Source: Termitomyces sp. T153
Taxonomy: Eukaryota; Basidiomycota; Agaricomycetes; Agaricales; Lyophyllaceae
DNA length: 64,000 nt
NCBI GenBank assembly: GCA_018296165.2
Contig: JACKQL020000021.1
Span: 1 to 64,000, forward strand
Reading direction: 5' to 3'
Shown here: in pieces, positions 1 to 13,140 of the stretch
Layout of the letters: the number at the start of each line of letters is the position of its first letter
Position numbering within the stretch: the stretch's first letter is position 1
Notes under the pieces: model-generated
The model's database searches: none
Told to the model about the DNA's origin: nothing
The model's input: only the letters and a program-made list of their open reading frames with translations
Position numbers and translations under genes: made by a program

Positions 1-1433
1 AACAGCCCTCTGCAGGACAGACCTCCCCACTTTGACCTCTGCACCCCTCATGTCAATGCCCCTCCACCTCATCCCAATGTCCTAGTCCCCCCAAGGCAGC
101 CCACAGGCCATGGAGCACCCCAACCACCCTTTCCCACCCCCTCTCCTTGTCTTCTGCCCATTCCAATGCCTAACCCTTCCACTGATGCAAATTACTTTGG
201 ACCCCTCACCCCCAGAGGACCCCCTCCCCCTCAATGGGCCCTGGGGCCTCTTCCAGGCAACATGAGCCAACTTCCTGGTAGACTCCCTGGAGGATGGGGG
301 CTGGCCATGGACAACTTCCCCCCCCTAGCATAGAAACAAAAACAATTATTACAACACTGGACCCCCACCCCAAACTCAAAATATACAGGACAACACTTGC
401 AATACACTGGCTTGGGAAGGAAAACTTGATATTCAGAAGCCTGAACCCATCACTGGCTGTAACTCCTGGAAATGGTGTATCTTCCTAACTCAGTGTTTAA
501 CTATGTTCCAAGCTAAGCCCATTACCTTCCAACTTGAGAGCTCATGAGTAGCCTTCACTGTGTCATATTTGCAGGGTATTGATTTTGACCACTACATGGC
601 ACTACTCTAGTTTTACTCCAACAACCCCATACTCTCCAATTGGCTTGCTTTCACCCAGGAATTCTTGAGTAAGTTTGGTGTCTTTAACACCATAGTGGAG
701 GTGGAGGAAAATCTCTTCAACTTCTGAATGTGCAACAATAAACACTTTATGACTTTCATCATACAATTTGAATGAGAAGCCTACAAAACTGAGTGGAACT
801 ACAATGCTCTCTGCTTTGCCCTCCATTATGCCCTGCCTCAATGGATCAAGGACATCCTTTGCCTCACACCCAAGCAAACCACCTACAATGAGTACAGGGC
901 ACTTGTTACCTAGGTCAACCAATGTTACTGGGAAGATCGCAGTAAAAACATGGCACCCTGGACCTTGTGGAACACTTCCAGTAATACCAACTAGCAGGCC
1001 AGAGCAACCAACAGCATTTGATCCTTGATTCCCACCAACCCCACCAACCCTGCACCCCATTTCTCTCCAGGCCAAGGGACTACCAGTGCCAATTGACCTC
1101 CAGGACAATGCCCACCTGCTCAGCTCAACACCACTGACCTCCACAAGACTCCGGATCCCTTGGACACTGACCCCAACAACCACAATGACATTCCGGACTC
1201 TGCCAACAATCAAGAAGCCCTATGCACAAACAAGATTTAGAATAAGCCATGGATCAATGTACCAGAGGAGATACAGGAGAAACAACAGAAAGAGGGCATA
1301 TGCATCCTATGTGGTGAGCAGGGGCACTTTATCTACAGTTGTCCTGGATGACAGGTGATGGGACATGCTATATGGACAATCAATGGAGAAGACTGCAATT
1401 ACCAATTTACAGAAAATGAGTCAGTAGTTTAGG
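1..1433 (+). pseudogene. gag remnant of gypsy-A copy 1
   Basis: This is the counterpart of the capsid and nucleocapsid part of the intact gag at 52261-54774. The proline-rich stretch lies at about 1-330. The capsid-like region is at about 420-1000, with segments equivalent to [13 protein letters not shown] and [10 protein letters not shown]. The CX2CX4HX4C zinc knuckle is at about 1300-1350. Several in-frame stops and at least two frame changes break it, and the N-terminal third is outside the window. Retroviral-type Gag normally assembles the particle; this copy cannot. Confidence 0.88.
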
Positions 1434-1496
1434 TCTTGAAGATGCACTAGACTATGGACTAGACCCCAACATCTTCTCTGCTCTGCCCACACTTCT

Positions 1497-4400
1497 CTGC
1501 ACAACAGTACTCACTCTGGACAACCTTCCAGCACACCTCCCCTCTCACTCCTCCACCACCCTCCTCTGCACCACTCTCCCCTTCTCTGACAACTCTGTCC
1601 CCACTCTAGTTGACAGTGGCACCACAGATAACTTCATTGACAAATCTCTGGCAGCACTCACTCCCCACCTTCTCTAGCACCTCCCTGCTCTGATTCCTCT
1701 CAAGCTCTTCAATAGTGACTCCACCCCTGCCAGGGACATCACACACTGCCTGGAGATGACCATGACCTTTACTAAGGGACAGCAACAAGAACTCTGGCTA
1801 CTTGTCACAAAACTACACCCCTCTGCCCCCATCATCTTAGACTTCTTATGGCTCTGCTCCACCAACCCCCACATTGATTGGCCCAGCCTCACACTCTGCC
1901 TCAACCAGGACAACCCCACCAACTCTGGACTAGTGCCCTTCAATGTCTCACCCCCTTCTGAGAACTGTGAGACCATGATCAACCATCCCTGAACTTCCCT
2001 ACAGCTCCACTCCAGGTCCATGCAGTCATTTATCATCAATGTCCAACTTGATAGCTTGCCCAAGGTACTCCCTGCCCTTGTCAACAGTGGCACCTCTGGT
2101 ACCTTCATCAGCAGTCAACTCGACCTCTGATACCACAACCTCAACAAACCCCTTGAGCTCCAACTCTTCAATGGAAGCCCTGCCATAACAGGGATCACTC
2201 AATACTATGACAACACTCTCACCCTTGACAATGACCTGCAGTTTCAGGCCTGGCTTCTCATCACTCAACTCCCCCCATCGACCCCAATCATGCTTGGACT
2301 TTGTGGCTGCAAGATGTCAACTCTGACATTGACTAGAAGAACTTTACCATGCAATTTTCCAGCTCCAAAGCAAGTTTAGTGGCTGCCATCCCCCTTCACC
2401 TCCAGTCTATTTCAGACTCCAATGTCTCCAACCCTGACACTAGCACTTCTAGAGCAACCCAAAGCCCCTTGACCTTTGATGGCAATCCTGATGGTGAAGA
2501 AAATGCAACCTCACCTCAGTCACCCCAACCAAATCATGATGGCTGCCTTCTAACGTACCTCAGAATTGATACAAAGGCCCACAGTACCAAGACCAGTGAT
2601 ACTTGACTTCTCTGACCAACTCTGCCACCACTCTGGACTTGACTGCTATCACCCCATTGCCCAACCCCATCAACTCTGGAAGCCTTGACATTAAAATCAT
2701 CAGTGCCATCCTCTTTGCATGCATCCTACAAGATGGCACCCCTGCCTTCCAGTTACAAATCATGCCAGCACTACTGGAGGAGCACCTCCACACAGAAACC
2801 ACTGTGCCAGAGAGCAAAAGGGAGGAACAGATCCTATCCAAAGTAGTTTCCCCAGAGTATCATGCATTTGCTAATGTGTTCTCTGAAGAGAGTGCCAAAG
2901 AACTTCCCCCACATCACTCCTACAATCACAAGATCCACCTCAAAGAAGGTGCCTCACCCCCATTTGGCAAGATCTACAATATGTCCAAGATTGAGCTCCA
3001 GGCATTGAAGGAGTACCTTGACAACATGCTTGGCAAGGGCTTCATATGCCCATTGATCTCTGCTGCCAGTGCTCCAGTCTTGTTTGCCAAGAAGAAAGAC
3101 AGATTACTCTGACTCTGTGTGGATTATTGGGGACTCAACAGAGTCACCAAAAAGAACCAGTATCCCCTCCCCCTGATTGGAGACCTTGTTGACTGCCTCT
3201 ACAGTGCCAAGATCTACACAAAGATAGATCTCTGCTCTGGCTATAACAATGTCTGGATCACTCTGGGACATGAATGGAAGACTGCCTTTCGCACCTGCTA
3301 TGGCCTCTTTGAGTATCTTGTGATGCCCTTCAGAATGACTAACTCCCCTGCCACTTTCCAGTACTTCATGAAGGACATCTTCCATGACATGAATGACATT
3401 CTCATTATTGTGTACCTGGATAATATACTGATCCACTTGAATTCACCAGCAGAGCATCTGGAGCATGTCCACTACATCTTAGAATGACTCCAGGAGTACC
3501 ATCTCCATGCCAAACCCAAAAAATGCTCCTTCCACACCATGGAGGTTACATACCTCAGAGTCATTGTCACTCCCAACAGTGTGCGCATGGACTCTGCCAA
3601 GGTCAATGCAATACTCAACTGGTCCCTGCTGCAAAACATCAAGGAGGTACAGTCATTTCTGGGGTTTGCTAATGTTTATCACCATTTCATTGACAACTAC
3701 TCTGGAATTACCAAACTCCTCAACTGACTCATGTAGAAGAACACCCCTTGAGATTGGGACAGCAAGTGCCAAAGCATATTCCTCCTCCTGAAGAAAGCCT
3801 TCACCTCTGCTCTGGTCCTCTACTATTTTGACCCCTCCCTGCTAATTGTGCTCAAATGTGATGCCTCTGACTATGCCATTGCTGGAATACTCTCCCAGTC
3901 CAACTCCAGAGGCCAGGATCTCTGCCCTGTTGCCTTCTACACCTGTTTGATGATCCCCATGGAGCTCAACTATGATATCTACAACAAGGAACTCCTTGCA
4001 ATTATTGAAGCCTTCCATCAGTGGCAGGCCTACCTTGAGGAATCCCTGTACCACATCCAAGTCTACTCTGACCACAACAACCTGCAATACTTCATGACCA
4101 CAAAACAACTCAGCCACTGCCAAGCTCAGTGGTCTGACACCCTCTTGGAGTATGACTTCACCATCCACTACCATCCTAGTTGACTCAGTGTGAAGCCCGA
4201 TGCCCTCACTTGGAGGTCCAACATATATCTGAAGAAATTGTTTGAAGCCAAACAGAATGCATTCAACCATTGAGTGGTAATCCCCCCCAAACATCTACAT
4301 GCCATGCTGATTTTAAATGAAGAAGGGATCCTCCATCAAATCAGAAACTCACCCCTAGACCCTTTCTTCACCCAGCATGACCCCCAAAACAATTCTGTTG

Positions 4401-5835
4401 ATGAGTTGAATGCCAAAAGCCCCTTCATGCTGTCTCCAGACTGCCACCTCCTGCTCTAGAGTGGATGAATTTATGCTCTAGAGTGGATGAATTTATGCTC
4501 CGGACCACAAGTCTATTTGCCTCGACATGCTCTGGCAACACCACAACCACAAGCTCTGGGGACATCCAGAAATTTGTAAGAGCCTTCAACTCATCTTCTG
4601 GACTTACTTTTGGCCAGGAATGAAGAAGGATGTCACGCAATATGTAAGAGTCTGTAAACCTTGTCTCTGGGCCAAGGTACCCCACCACTGCCCCCATGAG
4701 TTATTGAAGTCCCTCCTCATTGGCCAATGCCCCTAGTCCTTGATATCAATGGATCATATCATTGAACTCCCCAACTCCAAAGGTTTCAATGCAATCCTCC
4801 TTGTTGTCTGCCACCTCACTAAGCAAGCTCTCTTTATCCCCTGCCACACCACCAACAATGCCCCAGAGTTCACCAAACTATTTCTCAAATATGTATTCTC
4901 CAAGCACAGACTCCCAGATGACATTGTCTCTGACCTATGGGCCCCTATTTGTATCTTGTTTTTGGCAATTGCTATGCAAGGCACTCGAAATCAAGACCAG
5001 CCTCTCCACTGCCTATCACCTGGAAACCAACAGACAAACAGAACAAGTAAACCAGACATTGGAACAGTATCTCCACCTCTACATTAACTATTTACAGAAT
5101 GACTGGCACATAGAACTTCCTCTCACTAAGTTACCTACAACAATACACCTCACTCTGCCACTAGAGTTTCCTCCTTCTATGCCAACAAGGGCTACAACCC
5201 CTGACTTATGCTATCCCTCAAGAATATCTCTTCTCATGTTACCCATGAAGTTACTAAAGATCTCCGATCCCTTCATCAGTTCCTCTGGGATGAGATTGAC
5301 ACCACCAATCAAGCCTACTCCAAGCATGCCAATGCCCAATGCAACCTGACCTCTAACTGGCTCCCCAGCACCTTGGTCTGGCTTGATCAACAAAATCTCA
5401 AGACCTGAAGGCCCTCTATCAAGCTCGATCACAAACATTTCAGCCCTTTCAAAGTCCTCCAGAAGGTCTCCATGCATGCATACAAGCTTGACCTACCTCC
5501 AGGCTTGAAGGGCCTCCATCCTGTGTTCTATGTCTGACTCCTCAAAAGATATGCTCTGGACCCATTCCCCAGCCAATGCCCCAGCTGACCACTCCCCATC
5601 AAAGTCAAGGACAAGTATCACTATGAGGTCAACCAAATCCTTGACTTCTGCATAGTCTATGGCCAACTCCAATACTTGGTCCACTGGAAGGGCTATGGAC
5701 CTGAGAACAACACTTGGGAATCCTGAAAAAACCTCAATGGAGCCCCTAACAAAGTCTGGAACTTCTATTGATGACATCCCACCAAGATCTAGAACTCCCA
5801 GAACTAGTAACCACAGATGGCATTTAGTGGGCATA
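1497..5835 (+). pseudogene. pol remnant of gypsy-A copy 1 (PR-PR-RT-RH-INT-chromodomain)
   Basis: It aligns by eye with the intact pol along its whole length. Two protease-like domains are present, at about 1600-1990 (D-S-G-T) and 2030-2350 (N-S-G-T, active-site D changed to N). RT is at about 2880-3490, with the catalytic box read as YLDN at 3412-3423 (YLDD in the intact copy). RNase H is at about 3840-4190, the integrase zinc domain at 4530-4690, the integrase core at 4740-5130 and the chromodomain at 5590-5760. It is split by stops and frameshifts. A 22-bp tandem duplication at 4453-4496 is a further lesion. The D-to-N changes are G-to-A transitions. Confidence 0.9.
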
Positions 5836-6029
5836 ACTCCTGCCTCTGGATTCATTAGGAATTCAACTCTCACGAGTACCTTCCTATATGTTTTTGCTTG
5901 CTTTCTCCTCACTCTATCTGAAACTTCTCATACTTAGCAGAAATGCAAGATGTTCAACATGGACAGACTACAAGTACAATTATAGAACAGGAATAGGCAT
6001 GGGGCAGCAAGAAATCAAGAGTCCAAAGG

Positions 6030-6390
6030 CCCCCCTCACTCCCTCTCCTCCTCTAGAATCCTCTGCACTATACTCCTGACTAGATCCACCTCCATCTAGG
6101 TGATCACAATGGCAAGAACCTTTGGCTGCCTAGGCAACAGCCCCCTACATTGGTTGCCACCTCCCACCACACTCTGGGGTCTACCACACTCCTCTGCTGA
6201 TGTCCTGCCAGCAACCACTCCATTTGACAAGACCCCTGCTTCTACTCTGGCAGGAGCTCCCTGGGCATCTGTGCCAACCCATCCTGCATTGAAGCAAAGA
6301 CAGCTAACACCCCATCAAGGAGGATGTGGTGCTGTTGGACCTAGTCTAGATGGCTCCAAGTTAGCAAGATTATAGGAGCAAAAGGGCAGA
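6030..6390 (-). pseudogene. Remnant of the gypsy-A antisense gene (C-terminal part)
   Basis: On the minus strand this translates to segments that match the C-terminal part of the antisense gene at 47570-47879: a block like ILLDGVLAVFASMQDGLAQM, then LLAGHQQRSVVDPRVWWEVA, then a frame change and a Glu-rich end. In the intact element the block sits between pol and the 3' LTR, as it does here. The N-terminal half with the cysteine cluster and coiled coil is missing, and the match runs almost up to the LTR. Its presence in an old copy shows that the gene is not a recent passenger of copy 4. Confidence 0.75.
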
Positions 6391-7415
6391 AAGACTCATG
6401 CATTATTCCTTGTTTTCCCAAAGTCCTTCTCAATGCCCCACCCAACTTCTCCAACCCTCTGTGCCCACTCTGGGTAACTCTAACACTTTCCTGGCAAATC
6501 CCGATAATTCCCTGGCCAACTCCAATGCCTTCTCCACAGTTATTGCCACTTCTCCTGAGTCCCTGGAACCCTCCCCTGCTGTTCCTGACCCCATCATATG
6601 CCTCTGACCCCCTCTACCCTGGTCCCCCAACCTGCTCCAAAGCACCACAACAACCCTGGAACAGCCCATGTCCCCAGCTGATCCTATCAGAATGTCACTG
6701 TAGCCTGCTCCTTAATTGTACTCAACACTTGTTGACTCTGCACAGCCCCATCAAGTCCTGCTGCCATGCCTGCCATCCTCTGGAGCTATCCAGTAGTCAG
6801 TATATCAGTTGTAGAATAGCTCCCCATACTCTAGTCTTGATAGTCTTGATATTACTTGCATTTATTGGTTTCTTGTGTCTTGTATTTTGTTCTATCTCTG
6901 TTTCTATTTTTAGTCTTGAATCTATCTCTTTCTCTGCCTTGTCTTGCCTTGTCTCTGTCTCATCTTGACTGTCCATATTTCCTTTATTTCTCTAGGTTCC
7001 TTCCATCTCCAATGTCAGTACAAACTCCATGCATGCACCCCAATCCCCAAACATTCTTATGACAACTCCAGACCTCACTCTTTGCTTGGCCCTGAACCCA
7101 TCAAGTCTTAATTGATCTCCTGTCAAACTCCAGCTCTGCCCCCATCCCTAGCAAAGCCTCCATCTACCCTGCAATCTATTTATGCACTTACAAACTTGTT
7201 TCCTAATGCCTGCCCAAGTCCAATGCTAATACACTTGGTCTTAGACTTCCTCGGAACACTCTGGACTTGCTTGGACTGCTCCCCTTAGCTTTCCCTCACA
7301 AGTCTCTCCACTCTGCACCAACTCTGGAGCACTAGGTTATAAGTGCAGAACATTGTGTCTGCCTAGTAAGGATTTGCCAGTGTAGCTGAGCCCTTGTCAT
7401 CAGCAGAACCTGACA
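6390..7415 (+). repeat. 3' LTR of gypsy-A copy 1
   Basis: About 1 kb, alignable with the reverse complement of the LTRs at 43889-44889 and 54804-55804 and with the solo LTR at 16668-17687. It ends in CAGAACCTGACA. An AGTCTTGATATTA motif, the presumed RNA start used for self-priming in the intact copy, is retained near 6843-6862 with a partial duplication. The exact left edge is blurred and was placed by alignment. Confidence 0.8.
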
Positions 7416-7539
7416 GTCTGCATATAAAATCAAGATGTATATATGAATATTGACAAGTATATAAGGTTGACTAGAACATGTGGAAAACCAAGTTTCTGGG
7501 AATATAGAGTTGTCCCTGATGAGCGCAGCTGACAAACCT

Positions 7540-8320
7540 AGATCTTGGTCTTGGTTAGGTATCAAATGGTATCAAGGAGCTCACTTACCAACACACTGCA
7601 AAATTGATAAGAGTATTATTCCTATGCCTGACATTGACAAACTCAGAACAAGTGCCTTTGCACATAACAAAGATATTGCCATGCCAGGTTTTAACTGACC
7701 AGGGGAGAATGTGGTGATTGAGTGGGAGGTTGACAATGATGGTTACAATGGTATGATGCATGGTGAGCTGAAGCTGGTGGTTGGTTCTGCATGATGAATT
7801 CAAGATGGGGTTGCCTTCTGTGGCAATTTTGACACTGCACCCTTCTTGTTATAGGTCTGTTATGTGTTGCAGAATAATATTGCCCATCAACCCAAGTAGA
7901 CTGATCCTGCTATCATGTCAAAATGGTGAAGGGACATGCTGCTAGAAAGGTAGCTCACTTGTGTGGTAGGTGTGAATGTTTTGAGTGAGTTAACCATCCC
8001 ATACTGACAATGTAATGTTACAAAGGCAATGAGCATCTTTCAAGGCAATGAGGATGTTTCAAGTCAAAAGTAAGGAAATGTATTGCCATAGGTATGCCAT
8101 GAGAGCAACTTAAATAGATATTGCCTTTGTGCATTGGGATATTGCCTTTGTCCATTAGCAAAGACAAAGAATCAGAGATTGGAGGTCAGAATCTAAAAAC
8201 AATGCAATCAATCATTCCTTTGAGGTTCCTCTTCTTTGAGCTCCCTCTTAAGCTTCTCAACTTTCCCAGAGCTCCCTGACTTCTGCCTGTGATCCTGCCT
8301 TGTTCTAAACTGATGCTTTG
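7540..8320 (+). repeat. Possible Copia-like terminal remnant
   Basis: At 7571 there is a TGGTATCAAGGAGC stretch resembling the initiator-Met tRNA primer site of Copia elements. A purine-rich GGGGAGAATGTGGTG at about 7701-7715 resembles a polypurine tract followed by an LTR start. A TTAAATAGAT box lies near 8110, and a possible LTR end reading TATCA lies near 8336. No protein remnant lies between the two sites, so this may be a small non-autonomous element. I could not match two LTRs, so the call is weak. Confidence 0.25.
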
Positions 8321-8439
8321 AAAGTTTCATGTTATCAACTGAGTTGCAGCCTCTGGCTGATCAAGGTTCTGATAACAATGTCTGCCCCTTCCATGCAATG
8401 CCTTTGATTCATGTTCTAACATCTTGCCTTTATAGAATA

Positions 8440-8632
8440 CCAGTGCTATCATGCTGTATGATCCTCCTCCTGCTCAGGCTGAGTTGCAGAGCATGGACCC
8501 TGATGTTCTGCTTTTTGGGCTGAAGAATGTACCTGCAACTGGAACTGTCAATATCTTTTTGCACCCTCAGAAGCATTTAAGGACTAAAGAATGTATCATT
8601 CATATCTCACAAGTGAGTTATTCCTTTTTTTA
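8440..8632 (+). pseudogene. Unrecognised open exon upstream of the coiled-coil gene
   Basis: A 60-codon open frame reads MLYDPPPAQAELQSMDPDVL and continues to FLHPQKHLRTKECIIHISQ, followed by a possible GT donor. The context resembles a first or second exon of the intron-rich gene that follows at 9000-10610, but nothing joins them directly. I do not recognise the protein. Confidence 0.3.
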
Positions 8633-8984
8633 AAATGTATATCATTCATTGACATCACATTTGTAGGGCTCTTGTGATCTTGAAATGCAGCACTAAAATA
8701 TAAAATAAGGGCTCTCAAGGAGCAGGTAAGTCATAATATTGAGTTTAAGAATGCTCATTAATGCAATCACCAGAAGAGTCAATTAATGTCTGTGGTGCAT
8801 TGTCCCATACTGAGCTGAAAAGAGATTTGGATGAAACTTTGACTAGAACACAATATCACAACACAATGCAGGTTCTCTGAGTCATTTGCATGAGGATGAG
8901 GAACTGCAAGGGGTGTGGCAAATTATCAAGGAGCAAAATACCCAGCTCAAAAATGAATGAAATGTAAAATATGAAACATTCAAC

Positions 8985-10610
8985 TTGCAAAAGAAAATCT
9001 AGAGGCTATTTTGGAAGCAAGGGAATCCTCCTTCAAAAGATTTGAGAATAATCTCAAGGTACATTGTACTCACTATTCCTATTCTGCCATGGTTTTTTAT
9101 TCAATTGCATTGTGTTTTAGGTGAAGGAAGAACTAGAAGAAAATGAGAAGAAAGAAGCCAGTCTTTCTTCCCCAACTGTTGCTCTGCAAGAAGCAAAGGA
9201 AGAGGTACTTGATGCTCTGAAAGGGCAACAGAGGGCAGTAATCACATTGAATGCACTACAGCAAGAGAATGATAGACTCCAAGCTACTTTAAAAGAGCAA
9301 GAGAGGTCTTTTAGTGTTGCACTGAAGGTATACTTGGCCAGCATCCATCTTTCTTCACTAAACATTTTCTATAGGAGGCAAATGATGGAATGAATGAAGT
9401 CATGGATGCCCTGCAGCAGGAAAAGAACAAAATCCAAGCAACATTAGCAGAGAAAGACAAACTCTACAATGCTGTCTTGAAGGTCTGTTATATGCTAACC
9501 ACTTTTAATTGTCTATAAACTATCACTCTGTAGGGAGCAAAGCATGAGGCAATGAAAAAAGTTGAAGAGCAGTATGACAAACTGCAGCAAACAGCAAGCA
9601 CCCTGCTACAGCAAAAGGACAAGTTACAAATGATGTTGATAGAGAAAATGATGTCCTTCAAAGCTGTTGAGGTAGAGTTTCTCATGATCCTCCTTTCATC
9701 TCTCACCATTGTTCTGCAGGGAGCAAGAGACATGGTGATCATGCAATCAAGGAAAAAGATGCTGAGTTACAGAAGGTGACTAATGCCTGCAGTGCTCTAC
9801 AGCAGGAAAAGGAAAGGATTCAAGCCATGCTAGACGAAAAAGATGCCAAATTAGGGAGAACAATAGGCACTTTGGATGCTCTCCAGCACAAAAAAGATTG
9901 CATACAAGAGGCAATGTTCTTCTCTTTGAAGTCATTGTATTTCCTCACCTGCTATCTTACAGGAAGTGCAGAACAGTATATCAGCAATGAAGACTATGCT
10001 TCAAACAAAAGATGCTAAAATCGCTGCTCTTGAGATGGAAAAAATTTCTATTTTGGATCAATTTCAGGCCCAAAAGGCATCCTTCACAACTTTAAATGAA
10101 GACTGGGGGCAAACACTGATTGAGGCTAATGACATAATATCCACCAGGGGCAAGACAATTGCTGATCTGCATCTCAAATTGTCAGCCATATGTGATGAAT
10201 TGGCATCAGCAAATGTTAATGTATGTTAGTCATAATCTCATGTCTATCATCTTTGTTCAATCCCTTTGCCAGAAACAAGACTTCCTAGCATCAAATGCTC
10301 TGATTGAGCAATTGTTGGCAGTCAATACTTCCCTTCACTTTGATTACAGTAACTCAGTTTAGGACACAATAGAACAAAGCCAGGATTGATCAGTTGTTAA
10401 CTATAGCTTGTCAGTCCTTAACAATGTACAAGGCAAAAATGGACTTGTTGAATGCTGAATTGACAGCAGCATGGTCCAAATTGCAAGCTGTCAAAGCAGA
10501 GAAGACCAGATTGCTTTCAGAGGTGAAAATGTTCCAACAAGTCCTGGCAATACTTGAAGGAGACCAGGATGTTGTCATGCAAGTGCAAGGATTGATGAGA
10601 TTGTCATAAT
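8985..10610 (+). pseudogene. Intron-bearing coiled-coil protein gene with repeated exons (decayed)
   Basis: At least six exons separated by short GT-AG introns encode Glu/Gln/Lys-rich heptad sequence. Introns I can place are 9059-9120, 9328-9374, 9483-9533 and 9672-9719; a fifth, near 9911-9962, begins GC. Successive exons carry the same idea, LQQEKDRIQAxLxEKDAK, suggesting growth by exon duplication; each repeat is about 110-190 bp. It is a long alpha-helical coiled coil with no catalytic motif seen. The preserved introns argue against a retrocopy. CpG is nearly absent, and several frames are broken or end early, so I call it a pseudogene, although a living gene with unusual splicing is not excluded. 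Neighbouring exons at 10640-11270 may be its 3' end. Confidence 0.55.
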
Positions 10611-10639
10611 TTTTTGTTGATGTTTATGCCTATATATCT

Positions 10640-11269
10640 GTGAGCAGATTCCTGAACTAGAAATGACCTGGAGCCTGCAACAAGCTGGGACACTAAGGAT
10701 CTTTTTCCATCAAATTCAGCCAACAGCAGTGGCTCTTGTGTTGATCCTGCTGAAGTCAAAAATGCTCAATACATGATTGTTGATGAGAGTCAAGAAAGTA
10801 GTACTCTTCAGCCAGAACAGGACCAACACAATGGTTCAGAGAGGCAGTGAGCTAGTCTGTCCAACTTGGACTTGATTGATGCATTGTTTGGGAAGAAGGT
10901 AGGTTAAGCTTCTGTCTTTGCCCTTCTCACTTCACCCAACTTTTTTCTGTCATGTAGTTTATGGGCAATGATGTTCATCATTTAGTGCCACCTCCCACCA
11001 CTGCCATCCTTTCTTCCGTTCATGCTCCCCATGTTGTTGCATCATCCACATTCCATAAACAAGAGATACCACCTCATTGTAAGGTTTGCATTTTGACCTC
11101 TGCAATAATGGGCAGACAAACGATTGTCATTCATAATCTGAAGGCCCAGTCTCCAGATCATATTGCCATCACACCATGTCAGCCTCAATATTGGCCTCAA
11201 GAGAATTACAAGACAGTTGATTGGGCTCAGTGCTTATCTGTGACTGCAGCAAATACTCTATCTGGTTGA
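10640..11269 (+). pseudogene. Possible 3' exons of the coiled-coil gene, unknown function
   Basis: A mostly open acidic stretch at 10645-10900 ends at a plausible donor (AAG then GTAGGT). It is followed after about 55 bp by an acceptor (TGTAG) and an open frame at 10961-11269 ending SVTAANTLSG. The latter is rich in His and Pro and shows no motif I recognise. Orientation and splice phase fit the gene upstream, but I cannot show they are one transcript. Confidence 0.3.
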
Positions 11270-11429
11270 TTTGGCCTGTCAGTTTTTCTTCCATTATCAT
11301 CCTCTCTCAGTTCTGCACATATGTCTGGAGAGGATCTCAATCTGTGAGCATGTGGGAGTCCTGAGGTTTGAAGGCACTGTTGGTAAATCTGAAGATGACA
11401 TGGATGTTCTTTGTCTTAGAGATGGTTGT

Positions 11430-11640
11430 TCTAGAAAAGATGGATATGATTATGGCAACAATTTTCATGACAATAACAATGGCAAGGCTGCTCCTCCTGT
11501 TCATGGCAATCTTTGCTTCAGGAATGACAATGGTAGCAGTGAGGATGGCAATGATGAAGATGATAGCAAAGAATATTGTTGCAATGATCCATGACAATGT
11601 TTCTTGTCCTGTACATGGCAACCTTCTTTATTCAAGATTA
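11430..11640. repeat. Low-complexity ATGGCAA/GATGATG-rich tract
   Basis: Short irregular repeats of ATGGCAA, ATGACAAT and GATGATAG fill this stretch and give long open frames in several phases that mean nothing. No gene is called here. 11640-12900 holds no recognisable gene either; it has a duplicated block noted at 12405-12445 and 12601-12643 (GAATCTTAC, then ATGTGAAAATGA). Confidence 0.5.
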
Positions 11641-12924
11641 TAGCAACCACTTGGGCAGTAAAGACAATAGCATCTATAAGAATCACTGCATCCTTCACCT
11701 CAGAGGTGGTGCTCTTAGTAATGAGGAAGATGATGAGGAAGACTTAGTGCAAATGGTCAGAAGTCTTCATCAGGAGGTGAAAGACTTGTAGGCACAGGAG
11801 AGAAAGAGACAAAATGAGGTAAAAATCCACTTACTCATGTCAAGAACAAAAGTCTGATTATGTTCAAGCTGTATCAATCTCACATGTCTATATGCAAAGA
11901 CATGGTGGAAATCAAAGATTGGGACATTGAGTTCCATATGATGGAGCTACTTGGTGTAGATGGTCAGAGCTCAGACAAGTCTGATGGTGAACCCCACATC
12001 TACAGGGCCAAAATACCAATGTGGTGAAGTCCTCATGTTACAAGCCTCTTCTACTTCATTGATAACTATCAACATACAACAAATGACCTTGGAAACTCAT
12101 GCCCTGGTGCCCCACCCCAAGTTCAACAAATCAGCAACAGTGATCATACCTTGCAGGCATATTCAAATATTGCAGCTTGTCCTCCTCTGAACTTTTACAG
12201 CACTTCCTGGTATACAGGTCTCATCCAGCAATTCCAAGCCAAGCTTGACCCTCAGCCTCTGATATCTTTACTTCAAGGTAAATACAATTTTCCTCAATAT
12301 AATGCTCCAGAATAAAGCTTACTCTGCTATAGCTGGGCTGGTGGGTTGCTTATAGGCCTCAGATAGATTTAAGATTATATTTGATACAGTGATCCTTATA
12401 TATATGAATCTTACTTTGCTATAATGTGAAAATGACATGATAATTGAATGGACCAGATGCAAGGTTCATTAAGAAAATAAGATAATATTGCCCTCAACAT
12501 ACAGGTGTGATTTGCAGACACTCCCAAGGTACTCCAGCCTGAGACCTTTTCAATTTCAATATCTGCCCCTCTTTCATCATACCTTCAAGTCTGCCACTTA
12601 TGAATCTTACATTTACTATGATGTGAAAATGATGTGATCATTCAGTAACAAAATACAATGTAACTAGAACACAATGTGACCAAAATACAATGTAACTTTT
12701 GTAAGCAACAAGAGAGTGATGAAAACTGAGATGTTGGCTGATTTACAAGAATCAAGAAAACAACACAGGAGGAATCTCCAGTGAAATTATGAACCCAGAG
12801 CTCAAGTGTTCAAGGATGATGTCATCAGGGGGACTTAGAAAATCTTTGGCCAAATATCATGCTGATCTGGATTATGCCAAAATCCAGCCAGAACCACATG
12901 TGTCAAATTTGTCCTGACCTTCCT

Positions 12925-13140
12925 TCAACCCTTTGAGAGCTCTGGGTTCACCCAAGTTCTTCCCTTCCTCCAAGTTTTGGGTTTACCCAAACTCTTCCCT
13001 TCCTCTTGGTTCACCCAAGCAACTCACTCATCATCTCCTCAGAGCTTCAAGTTCACCTAAGCTCTTCCCTTTCCAGAGCTCTGGGTTTAGACAAGTTCCT
13101 CTCTCTGGAGTTTTGGGCTTGCTAAGCTCTTCTCTTCCTT
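12925..13140. repeat. Degenerate minisatellite
   Basis: Variants of GAGCTCTGGGTTCACCCAAG and CTCTTCCCTTTCC recur about five times at irregular 35-55 bp spacing. It probably arose by tandem duplication followed by decay. No coding function is seen. Confidence 0.55.

Larger units (their letters stand above)
1..7415 (+). mobile_element. Decayed Ty3/gypsy chromovirus, gypsy-A copy 1 (5' end outside window)
   Basis: Gag, protease, RT, RNase H, integrase and chromodomain remnants follow in order on the + strand, then a remnant of an antisense gene and a 3' LTR ending TGACA at 7415. The layout matches the intact copy at 43889-55804 on the other strand. Stops and frameshifts are scattered throughout, many of them TGA or TAG where the intact copy has CGA, CGG or CAG, and CpG is nearly absent. 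The 5' LTR and gag N-terminus lie before base 1, so no target duplication can be checked. It cannot encode functional proteins. Confidence 0.93.

Noticed and set aside
602..1213. 203-codon minus frame in gypsy-A copy 1
   Set aside because: Shadow of the decayed gag; the gag reading on + matches the intact copy.
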